From the NCBI GenBank assembly GCA_030064795.1, contig JASJEI010000260.1:1-26340 (forward strand): a stretch of DNA of 26,340 nt, read 5' to 3'. Below the pieces are notes generated by a model that saw only the letters and a list, made by a program, of their open reading frames with translations, was not told the origin of the DNA and ran no database searches. The DNA is from Pleurocapsa sp. MO_226.B13. GTDB taxonomy: Bacteria > Cyanobacteriota > Cyanobacteriia > Cyanobacteriales > Xenococcaceae. Positions 8,298 through 15,540 of the stretch are shown in pieces (position 1 is the first letter of the stretch; each line of letters starts with the position of its first letter). A program made the translations under genes and the position numbers.

Positions 8298-9300
8298 ATG
8301 AAAGCATATTCGATTGATTTACGGCAGAAGATCATTGATGTTTACGCTCAGGAGGAAATTTCTCAACGTCAACTAGCCCAAAGATTTTGTGTCGCTTTAA
8401 GTTTTATTGTCAAGTTAATTAAGCAATATCGTGAGACTGGACAAATAGCACCAAAACCATTTAATGGAGGAGTTAAACTCAAACTAACCCCAGAAAAGCT
8501 GATAATTTTGGCAGATTTAATTGAAAACAACAATGATGCCACCTTAGATGAACTATGCCAAATGCTTGAACAAAAGACAGGAATCAGAATTTCTCGTGCC
8601 ACCATGGGAAGAATGACTCAAAGATTAAAATTAACCGTAAAAAAAAACTCTACATCCTGATGAAAAAGCGCACCGCCTGCGCTGAGGTCTCCTCAGCGTA
8701 AAGACGGAGCAAGCAGAAACTGAACGAGTGCAAAAACTCAGGGTCGATTTCTGGGACAAAATCCGCGATATTCCCGTAAAAGACCTAATTTTTCTGGATG
8801 AGGCAGGAGTCAACTTAGCTTTAGTTAGATTATATGCTCGTGCGCCACGTGGTCAAAGAGCCAGGGGAACTCGTCCTCAGAAACGAGGCAAAAATGTATC
8901 CCTGATTGGAGCGATCGCTTTAAAAGGAATTGTCGCATCGATAAATCTTTTAGGTTCGACTGACAGATTAACATTTGAGGCTTTTGTCATCCGAAAACTC
9001 GTGCCGAATCTTTGGAAGGGTGCAACTGTAGTTTGGGATAACAGCAGTATTCATAAAGGAGAAGAAATTGAAAAAGCGATCGCCGAGGCTGGAGCTAGAT
9101 TAATTTATCTACCTCCTTATTCACCTGATTTCAATCCGATTGAAAACTTTTGGTCAAAAGTGAAAAACACTCTTCGTTCTATTGGAGCAAGAACCTATCA
9201 AGCTCTTGATTTAGCGCTCGCTGAGGCCTATAGCCAAGTCTCCTTGAAAGATATTCGCAATTGGTTTGCTCATTCGTGCTACTGTATCTCATCAATTTGA
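8298..9300 (+). pseudogene. IS630-family transposase, frameshifted and with an internal stop
   Basis: The first segment (ATG 8298 to TGA 8660) holds the helix-turn-helix region (KAYSIDLRQKIIDVYAQ, then ISQRQLAQRF). The second (from about 8728) holds the DDE_3 domain, with catalytic candidates in FLDEAG, VVWDNSSIH and PDFNPIENFW. At 8639-8647 lies a run of nine A. With eight A the frame would continue as KKTLHPDEK into the second segment's frame. A further TGA at 8683-8685 then interrupts that frame within a small palindrome (CGCTGAGG TCT CCTCAGCG). IS630 elements can use slippage on A runs, so the shift alone might be tolerated, but the TGA would still prevent a full-length product. Confidence 0.88.
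8674..8702. repeat. Small palindromic repeat within the transposase gene
   Basis: The palindrome CGCTGAGGTCTCCTCAGCG, preceded by GCGCACCGCCTG, resembles the short dispersed palindromes found in many cyanobacterial genomes. It supplies the in-frame TGA of the transposase and encodes residues without an obvious place in the family, which suggests it was inserted into the gene. Confidence 0.5.
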
Positions 9301-9311
9301 GAAACGCTATA

Positions 9312-9748
9312 CCGACTTTTTCTAGTAGTTCCATCGCCTTGGCTTTGGCTTCGGATTTCGATAAGCCTCGCAGGTGAATTGGGCCAAGGGTAATATTTTT
9401 GAGTACCGTCAGATGGGGAAACAGATTAAACTGTTGAAATACCATACCTACTTCTCGGCGTAACAGTTCGATTCCCTTCTGATTATGAGCGATGAGAGTA
9501 CCATCGATTTCGATGCTGCCTTTTTGATAGGGTTCTAAACCGTTAAAGGTGCGAATAAAAGTCGATTTACCCGAACCAGAAGGACCCATCAGCACCACAA
9601 CTTCACCACGATTAACAGTCGAGCTTACTCCTTTGAGTACGTGAAAACCATTGTCATACCATTTCTCTACGTTGCGGGCGACGATTATCGGTTCGGTGTC
9701 TAGGGTAGCAGTATTTGATGTTTGCGATCGCGGTTGAAAGTTAGTCAT
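9312..9748 (-). pseudogene. Polar amino-acid ABC transporter ATPase, 3' half lost at the IS630 end
   Basis: The native frame covers about the first 146 residues of a GlnQ/AapP-type ATPase (usual length about 240-260): Walker A GPSGSGKST, then the Q-loop in GMVFQQFNLFPHLTV. After LLEKVG the sequence enters the IS630 end and the reading frame continues into IS sequence down to 9179. The ABC signature (LSGGQ), Walker B and H-loop are all missing, and I could not find them on the far side of the IS. The gene follows the solute-binding protein in the same direction, so it was the last gene of the transporter operon. Without it the transporter has no energy source of its own unless a paralogue supplies one. 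Confidence 0.9.
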
Positions 9749-9775
9749 GGTTTTTTATTTTGGTTTTGTGAACTG

Positions 9776-9800
9776 GTAGGGGCGAACGGTCGTTAGCCCT
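9776..9800. repeat. Degenerate short palindrome between ABC genes
   Basis: GTAGGGGCGAACGG followed by TCGTTAGCCCT forms an imperfect palindrome (arms GGGCTAACG-like and CGTTAGCCC). It resembles the GGGGCGAAC/GTTCGCCCC dispersed repeats common in cyanobacteria (from memory). It sits between the solute-binding protein and the ATPase genes. Confidence 0.5.
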
Positions 9801-9813
9801 CGCTAGATTGATA

Positions 9814-10719
9814 TCAAGTAGTCGCAGAGGCTAAATCTTCAGGTAGAGGTTCACCAAACCATTTGAGAGATAGCTGGTTTAATTTCCCAGATTGTTTGAG
9901 ATTGGTGATAATTTCGTTTACCCGTTCTAAAAGTTCTGTATCTCGTTTACGAATGCCGACATAACAGGGAGAATCTTTCATGATGAATTTACTCTCTATT
10001 TTTTCGTCGGGGTTGTCTTGGATTAATTTAGCTGCTACTACATTCCCCGTCGCAATCAAATCTACCTGTCCCGAAACTAACGCCGATGCAGTCAGACTGT
10101 TATTAGCATAGCGTTTGATATCTACCTTACCTGGGGGTAGCTTAGAGATTTCTAAGTCTTCGAGAGAACCTTGCGCCACACCTACGGCTTGTCCGTCGAG
10201 ATCGTCGAAGGAAGCAACTTCGATATTTGGTCTACCATAAATCCCCGAAAAGAAAGGCGCGTAGGGTTGGGAAAAGTCGATAATGGCTGCTCTTTCTTCG
10301 TTTTTACCCAAACTAGAAATTACCAGATCTACCCGATCTGTTTGTAGAAAAGGAATGCGATAATTTCCGACTACCGAGACTAATTTCGCCTCAACTCCCA
10401 GTCCCTCGGCAATTCGATCGGCTACATCGATGTCGTAACCCCTCGGTTGCATATTCGGCCCTACTGCACCAAAGGGAGGAAAATCGGCAGGTACGGCAAT
10501 ACTTATTTTTCCTGCTGTCTGTATATCTTCTAGCGTGTCTCCTCCTGTTGCTAATTGAGCAATATTTGCAGAAGAGATATTGGCTTGGGATTTAACCGCA
10601 TCGGAATCTCCTCCACTACAGGAAGCAATACTTATCGTCAGCAAGAAACTGGCGCAAAATAACGCTAAAGCTCTTTTAAACCTGGTGGGAAATAATGCTT
10701 TGAGAAAGTCTAAGGTCAT
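9814..10719 (-). CDS. Polar amino-acid ABC transporter solute-binding lipoprotein
   Basis: 301 residues with an N-terminal membrane segment ending in a lipobox (SIASC, Cys at about 34), so the mature protein should be lipid-anchored. The rest matches the periplasmic-binding family 3 (SBP_bac_3): start of the fold at GKISIAVPADFPPFG, then RGYDIDVADRIAEGLG, the ligand-contact region DLVISSLGKNEERA and IDFSQPYAPFFSG, and the C-terminal WFGEPLP. This family captures polar amino acids; the exact substrate cannot be told. It starts 11 bases after the stop of the upstream permease gene and is followed by the truncated ATPase. Confidence 0.92.
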   Translation of the reverse strand: MTLDFLKALFPTRFKRALALFCASFLLTISIASCSGGDSDAVKSQANISSANIAQLATGGDTLEDIQTAGKISIAVPADFPPFGAVGPNMQPRGYDIDVADRIAEGLGVEAKLVSVVGNYRIPFLQTDRVDLVISSLGKNEERAAIIDFSQPYAPFFSGIYGRPNIEVASFDDLDGQAVGVAQGSLEDLEISKLPPGKVDIKRYANNSLTASALVSGQVDLIATGNVVAAKLIQDNPDEKIESKFIMKDSPCYVGIRKRDTELLERVNEIITNLKQSGKLNQLSLKWFGEPLPEDLASATT

Positions 10720-10730
10720 GGCGATCGCAT

Positions 10731-11384
10731 TTATGCCTCATAGGATAATTTCTTTTCTAGTTGCTGACTCCAGGTAGATAGGGGATAGCAGACGATAAAG
10801 TAAATTAAGCCCGCCAAACCAAAGATTAACAATGATTGTAGGGTTACGTTGTTAATTAAAGCAGCAGCCCGCGATAGTTCGGTAAAGCCAATAATCGAAG
10901 CCAAAGAAGTTCCCTTGATTACCTGGACTAAAAAGCCAACAGTAGGGGCGATCGCTCTTTTTATTGCCTGGGGTAAGATAATTAGCTGTAGTTGTTTAAA
11001 GTAGCTAAAGCCTATTGCCGAACCTGCTTCCCACTGTCCTTTCGGCAAAGATTCAATCGCACCGCGCCAGATATCGGCTAAAAAAGCACTGGTAAAGGCG
11101 GTTAGGGCTAAAGTTGCTGCTGCTAACGGCGATAGGTTTACGCCAAATACTACCGAAATTCCGAAAAAAGCTAAAAATAATTGCAAGAGCAAGGGTGTTC
11201 CTTGAAAAAATTCGACATAGAGCCAGCTAATACCCCTAAGCCATTTAATCGAAGAGATTCGCATCAGCATGACGATAAAACCGACAATACCACCGCCGAT
11301 AAAAGCGATCGCCGAAAGAATCAACGTCCATTTCGTAGCAATGACTAAGTTAAGAAAAATACGAGGCAATGTGAAGCCGTCCAT
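10731..11384 (-). CDS. Amino-acid ABC transporter permease (HisM/GlnP type)
   Basis: 217 residues with about five hydrophobic membrane segments, and the EAA loop that docks to the ATPase (EAGSAIGFSYFKQLQLIILP followed by QAIKRAIAP, about residues 125-155). Length and layout fit the His/Glu/Gln/Arg permease group. Second of two permeases in a minus-strand operon; it starts 15 bases after the first permease ends and precedes the solute-binding protein. Two permeases would form the heterodimeric channel. Confidence 0.92.
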   Translation of the reverse strand: MDGFTLPRIFLNLVIATKWTLILSAIAFIGGGIVGFIVMLMRISSIKWLRGISWLYVEFFQGTPLLLQLFLAFFGISVVFGVNLSPLAAATLALTAFTSAFLADIWRGAIESLPKGQWEAGSAIGFSYFKQLQLIILPQAIKRAIAPTVGFLVQVIKGTSLASIIGFTELSRAAALINNVTLQSLLIFGLAGLIYFIVCYPLSTWSQQLEKKLSYEA

Positions 11385-11399
11385 AATGGACTCCTAAAG

Positions 11400-12098
11400 T
11401 TAACGTCTATATTTGGCAAATTCAAACACTTTATTTTCAATCGCAAATGCCACTGCTTTAATTAGCCAGACAATTGCTAGATAAAGTAACGCCAGGGTAA
11501 AGTAAATCTCAAAACTGCGGAAGGTGCGGGAGTTTAAATAGTCTCCTGCATAGGTTAGATCTTCGGCGGCAATTTGCGAGACGACGCTGGTAAACAATAC
11601 CGCTAGAATTACTTGACCGATTAAAGCTCGATAGATATTAGCTAAAGCTGGCGGAATGATAATATAGCGAAACACCGCCAATTTTTTAAAGCCAATTGCC
11701 ATCCCCGCTTCCCATTGTCCTTTGGGAATACTTTCGACTCCCGCCCGCACGATTTCTGTAGAGTACGCGCCAAAATTGATCGCTAGAGAGACAATTGCTG
11801 CTTGTTCTGCCGAAAGTTTAATCCCGATATTGGGTAAGCCAAAAAAGATAAAAAATAGTTGAATTAAATAAGGGGTGTTACGGATAATCTCCACATAAGC
11901 CAAGGCGATCGCATTGAGAATTTTATTACCAGAAGTCCGACATAGAGAACCAATAATACCGATAACTAAACCAAAGGCGAGAGCCTTCGGCATCGCTTTG
12001 CGTAGCGCCAGTACCGAAATTTTTAAAGTCAACCAAGCACCAGCGAGCAAAACATCGATATTTTCTCCAATTACGGAAAAATCAAATCTATAATCCAT
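11400..12098 (-). CDS. Amino-acid ABC transporter permease with a short in-frame repeat insertion
   Basis: From the ATG at 12098 the product is 232 residues (MDYRFDFSVIGENIDVLL), with an EAA loop (EAGMAIGFKKLAVFRYIIIP). A TTG at 12158 in the same frame would add 20 residues of unlikely sequence, so I prefer the ATG. Within the first membrane segment the expected run LKISVLAL-AFGLVIGIIG is split by eight extra residues (RKAMPKAL), encoded by a cyanobacterial dispersed repeat. The insert adds two Lys and an Arg to a hydrophobic helix and could harm folding. First gene of the four-gene transporter operon. Confidence 0.88.
   Translation of the reverse strand: MDYRFDFSVIGENIDVLLAGAWLTLKISVLALRKAMPKALAFGLVIGIIGSLCRTSGNKILNAIALAYVEIIRNTPYLIQLFFIFFGLPNIGIKLSAEQAAIVSLAINFGAYSTEIVRAGVESIPKGQWEAGMAIGFKKLAVFRYIIIPPALANIYRALIGQVILAVLFTSVVSQIAAEDLTYAGDYLNSRTFRSFEIYFTLALLYLAIVWLIKAVAFAIENKVFEFAKYRR
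11980..12008. repeat. Small dispersed repeat inserted in frame in the permease
   Basis: On the coding strand it reads GCGCTACGCAAAGCGATGCC followed by GAAGGCTCT. This matches the style of short dispersed repeats described in Nostoc-type genomes (GCGCTACGC and GCGATGCC elements). About 24 bases exceed the expected gene length, which keeps the frame open. Confidence 0.65.
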
Positions 12099-12261
12099 AC
12101 CCAAAAGCAAAAACCGTTGCTTGCCTATATCTGAATACGGTATACAAACAATCTCCAAAAAAAAGTATCAACGATCGCATTAGTTTGGGGAAATTTGATT
12201 TCAACTGAACACAGCACTTATTTCCTTATTCTTCGTTCCTTATTCCTTCTCTCTTCTCAAA

Positions 12262-12531
12262 TCATCTTCCTCTTTTGAGGTCGTAAATTGCCTTTTCTGC
12301 CAACCAGTCAGCAGAGCGATCGCTATTGTTTTTGTAAATACCTACTAGGAGTCGATTAGCAGTTTTAGGATCGTTAATCAGTCTTAGTAGTTGGCGACGT
12401 AACTTGGGACTGACGCGATCGAGTAAGGCAGTTTCAGAATTTTGATTGGCTCTATAATTAGCTTCAAGAGATTTAGGGAAACGTAGCAAGTACCAGAATA
12501 GCGAACCTGTAGCAATCAATCCCATAAACAC
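12262..12531 (-). CDS. Small membrane protein of unknown function, start uncertain
   Basis: From the first ATG (12531) the product is 89 residues: one membrane segment (MGLIATGSLFWYLLRF), then a soluble basic helical part (VSPKLRRQLLRLINDPKTA). The frame is open and protein-like a further 69 codons upstream, to 12738: LKKTVFISTFICVIFASGY looks like a signal peptide, followed by a polar linker and then IRIIVFMG. No ATG, GTG or TTG exists at the head of that extension. Either a rare CTG at 12723 or an ATT is used, or the original start was mutated. I do not recognise a family; similar short cyanobacterial hypotheticals exist. Probably an exported or membrane-anchored protein. Confidence 0.6.
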   Translation of the reverse strand: MFMGLIATGSLFWYLLRFPKSLEANYRANQNSETALLDRVSPKLRRQLLRLINDPKTANRLLVGIYKNNSDRSADWLAEKAIYDLKRGR

Positions 12532-12739
12532 GATAATGCGGATTGAATTGTCTTTTGACTTACTGTTGGAGTCATTTAAGATTGCTTTGTTGCTATCTCG
12601 TAAGACAAAATTATTGTCAGCTAACTGTATATTTTTTGGCTCGGTCGCAGTTACTTGAAAGCTTGTATATCCGCTGGCAAAGATAACGCAGATAAAAGTC
12701 GAAATAAATACAGTTTTTTTCAGAGAAATTAAATATTGT

Positions 12740-13174
12740 TAATCTAAAAGTTGATTTAAAATGTGATTTAGTTAGTTATTTTTGGAATTGGTTTACCAAT
12801 TTATTAGCAACTATTATATTTATAAAATATTTAAAGTTACAATAAAATTATTTGGTTATTAAAAGGTTTTATCTAAACTTCATATAATCGAGCAGGTGTG
12901 ATATCTCAATAAAAAATAAATTAGCGATCGAGGTAATTGGTATAGTGTATTTTACGGTGTAGGCAGATTATACTTGAACTAAAATAGCGTCCACAGATGA
13001 ACTCGGATAAACGCAGATAAATGAATCTGCTTTTCTACAAATTGAAGGTGAGATCCGCGCGAGGTCTACGCACATCTCTAATCACCTTGTTGAATTGTTC
13101 GATGTACGTTCTTAGTCGGGCAAAATGTTGTAAATGATTTTTCGATTAATATATATTTCTTTGTTGTGTAATCA
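12740..13174. other. Repeat-containing intergenic region before the dynamin-like gene
   Basis: AT-rich DNA with two repeat-like pieces. At 12991-13031, CCACAGATGAACTCGGATAA followed by ACGCAGATAAATG resembles the CACGGATAAACACAGATAA-type repeats common between bacterial genes. At 13045-13088, arms AAGGTGA and TCACCTT enclose a GC-rich core (CCGCGCGAGGTCTACGCAC) like a dispersed repeat inserted into a hairpin. The promoter of the GTPase gene must also lie here, but I cannot place it. Confidence 0.5.
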
Positions 13175-14839
13175 ATGCCTCAATATAATCATCTTGTCAA
13201 TCAGCTTCGCAGCTTATTAGGTATCCTAGAATTAGATCGAGAATCTCAACTTTATCAGGATACTGTTGCTATTTGTGGCTATTTAACTAGTGATGTATAT
13301 CGTATTGCTGTATTTGCCCCGTTTAATCATGGCAAGTCAACTTTATTGAATGCTTTATTAGGAAGTAAAACTTTACCCATAGATTTAATTCCGACAACTG
13401 GCGCAGCAATATGTGTAGGTTATGGAGAAGAGTTGCACACAGTAATTAGTCTTAAAGATGGTACTAAAATTGAGCAAGAAGGTATCGAGGTTCTCAAGCA
13501 ATATGCCATCTTAGATGATGACCGCAGGATGAAAGAAGAGGTTGTAGAAGTTAAAGTTACTTGCAATCATCCTTGGTTAAAAACAGGAATAGAATTTCTC
13601 GATCTTCCTGGTACTAACGATCGCGAAGCACAAAATGATTTAGTCCGCCATAAATTACTCAGTGCCGACTTGATTATTCAGGTTTTGGATGCTCGTAAGT
13701 TAATGACTTTAGAAGAGAGAGAAAATCTCAAAAACTGGTTATCAAATAGAGGTATTTCTACGGTTATTTTTGTGGTGAACTTTCTGAATTTACTAACTGC
13801 TGAAGAACGACAAGCAGTAAAAAAACGTTTGTATTTTGTTGCCGAAAGTTTTCGCTCGAATTTACCTCAAGGAATTAGTAATCTTTATTGTGTTGATGCT
13901 TTACCTGCACTTAGAGCTAGAATTAAAGGTAATTTAGCAGCTGCTCAAACTACGGGAATAACCGATTTAGAAACAGCATTACAGACAATAGCTAGCTTAC
14001 ATCGACAAGAGCAAGTCAGACTACCCCGCGTACTTCAAATTACCCAGCAGTTAATTAGTAAAGCAATATCCAAGCAACAGCAACTCCAACAAGAAATAGC
14101 AGAACAGCAACAAAAATCAGAGCAACAAATTATAGTTAAACAAAAAGCCGAACAATTAATTCAACAAGGTTTTGATCGCAGTATTTCCGATTTTAGGGGT
14201 TGGCTTTACTTACCAAAACTATTAACTGACTATCAAGCTTCTCTGGCGATCGCCCTGCAACAAACTAGATTCGATCGATGGTTTGAGTTGGAGTTTCAAC
14301 CTAATCTATTTAGCTATAAACAAGCGATTAATAAATGGGTAAACCAAGGCTGCGAATTTTTTCAGCACGATAACCCACAGTTACTGGAGATTGGTTTTTC
14401 TCAACCACCAATCATTGAAATTCCCCAATATCCTGCCGAATCTCGATCTAATAATACTAAATTTAAATCTTTTATTCCCCAAGAGCTAAATTTTATGCTC
14501 AAAAATAAAGCTGGTGCGGTGGTTTTGGGTGGAGCAAGTTATGTCTTAAATAAAATGACAGCAAAATCTAAATTAACAGATAATTATTCAGAACTGAAAA
14601 GTACTAAAATTTCTTCTCAAGTATATGCTGATGCAGCAGCAACATATCTCAAAAACTTTAGCGATCGCACCGATCGAGTCTTAAATCAATATGAAAAAAT
14701 AGCTGGCGAGTATATTACCTTTACTCCACCAGCTATCCAAACTAAAACTACAGCGACTGACTATCAATTACAGCTATTAAATAATCTTATTAGTAGCTTA
14801 GAATCTGAGTTAAGCTCGATCGAAAGCAAAATTTATTAA
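13175..14839 (+). CDS. Dynamin-like large GTPase
   Basis: 554 residues. The GTPase domain occupies about 20-285, with the P-loop APFNHGKST (Lys54, Ser55), the switch Thr in IPTTGAA (about 74-75), and G3 DLPGTND (143-149). The G4 motif is atypical, NFLN at 202-205 where dynamins have TKxD or NKxD. After it come a Gln/Glu-rich coiled coil (about 295-335), a helical stalk, and a hydrophobic stretch with Gly and Ala (AGAVVLGGASYVL, about 448-460) that may serve as a membrane paddle. Bacterial dynamin-like proteins bind and remodel membranes; here that is inferred from the fold. It is a single gene rather than the paired arrangement common elsewhere, and it converges with the LCCL gene, 10 bases apart. 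Confidence 0.82.
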   Translation: MPQYNHLVNQLRSLLGILELDRESQLYQDTVAICGYLTSDVYRIAVFAPFNHGKSTLLNALLGSKTLPIDLIPTTGAAICVGYGEELHTVISLKDGTKIEQEGIEVLKQYAILDDDRRMKEEVVEVKVTCNHPWLKTGIEFLDLPGTNDREAQNDLVRHKLLSADLIIQVLDARKLMTLEERENLKNWLSNRGISTVIFVVNFLNLLTAEERQAVKKRLYFVAESFRSNLPQGISNLYCVDALPALRARIKGNLAAAQTTGITDLETALQTIASLHRQEQVRLPRVLQITQQLISKAISKQQQLQQEIAEQQQKSEQQIIVKQKAEQLIQQGFDRSISDFRGWLYLPKLLTDYQASLAIALQQTRFDRWFELEFQPNLFSYKQAINKWVNQGCEFFQHDNPQLLEIGFSQPPIIEIPQYPAESRSNNTKFKSFIPQELNFMLKNKAGAVVLGGASYVLNKMTAKSKLTDNYSELKSTKISSQVYADAAATYLKNFSDRTDRVLNQYEKIAGEYITFTPPAIQTKTTATDYQLQLLNNLISSLESELSSIESKIY

Positions 14840-14849
14840 ACAAGAGGGG

Positions 14850-15425
14850 TCAATTCAATATATCTGTAATCGTTCTCTCAATCGATCTTTCTACTCCTCT
14901 TTGAAAACCGTCCATTAACATTCTTTCTATAGCGGAAGATTCGCGTTTCTTTTTAGAAGACTCAGCTACTGTTGGATTTGTTACTGTTTTTTCACCAACA
15001 AAAGTAAAACTAAGATCGGTACTACGATGATCTCTACTAGTGACATCGTTTTTGTTACTTCCCGTGTAAAAACTCTTACCTTTAAGTAATTTTACCGTAA
15101 CTTCTCCACCTTCTTCTGGGGAAATCATCCCTGAATGAACCGCCGTGCTACAAATACCTGAATTTACAGTATAAACACTAGTTCCCCAGATAGGAGCATG
15201 AATTAAATTTTCTGATGCAGGTTGACAATCAAACGTATATTTTTTGCCGATATTTTCATCTTCATCTAATCCCATACTACTCAGACGACTATTCCAGCCA
15301 ATTTCGGGTACAAATTCATAGTCATTTTCTGCCCAAACTGGTTTAAAAGATGTAGTGCCGACTGCGATCGCTAGACCAAAGATAACTATTTTGAGATTTT
15401 GGTTAATTGTTGTGATATTCATCAA
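14850..15425 (-). CDS. Exported LCCL-domain protein
   Basis: 191 residues with a signal peptide (hydrophobic core IVIFGLAIAVGTT, likely cleavage after VWA at about residue 32). A domain at about 60-145 matches LCCL: FDCQPASE, then IWGTSVYTVNSGICSTAVHS and the closing YTGSNKNDVTSRDHR-S-LSFTF. The two Cys (FDC, GIC) are present, though fewer than in the four-Cys eukaryotic domains. The C-terminal tail is basic and helical (MLMDGFQRGVERSIERTI). LCCL domains are extracellular modules proposed to bind lipopolysaccharide or other ligands; the bacterial role is unknown. Two adjacent ATG codons can serve as start. Confidence 0.78.
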   Translation of the reverse strand: MMNITTINQNLKIVIFGLAIAVGTTSFKPVWAENDYEFVPEIGWNSRLSSMGLDEDENIGKKYTFDCQPASENLIHAPIWGTSVYTVNSGICSTAVHSGMISPEEGGEVTVKLLKGKSFYTGSNKNDVTSRDHRSTDLSFTFVGEKTVTNPTVAESSKKKRESSAIERMLMDGFQRGVERSIERTITDILN

Positions 15426-15540
15426 TGTAATTAAATTGTTATCAAAATTGCCCTACTTTTATCAAAAAAATCTCTTTATATGAATTACTCATAATTAATA
15501 TTCTGTTGATGAAGAAATAACCAAGAAAACTAAAATTTGT

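Larger units (their letters stand above)
8242..9309 (+). mobile_element. IS630-family insertion sequence, 1068 bp
   Basis: The element is bracketed by TA dinucleotides at 8240-8241 and 9310-9311, the target duplication typical of IS630/Tc1-type elements. Its ends are imperfect inverted repeats of about 32 bases beginning TAGCGTTTCTC (left) and the complement GAGAAACGCTA (right), with a second conserved block TGAGATACA. The single cargo gene is a transposase, now broken. The right end lies within an ABC ATPase gene whose other half is not found at the left end, so the insertion was accompanied or followed by a deletion. Confidence 0.93.
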
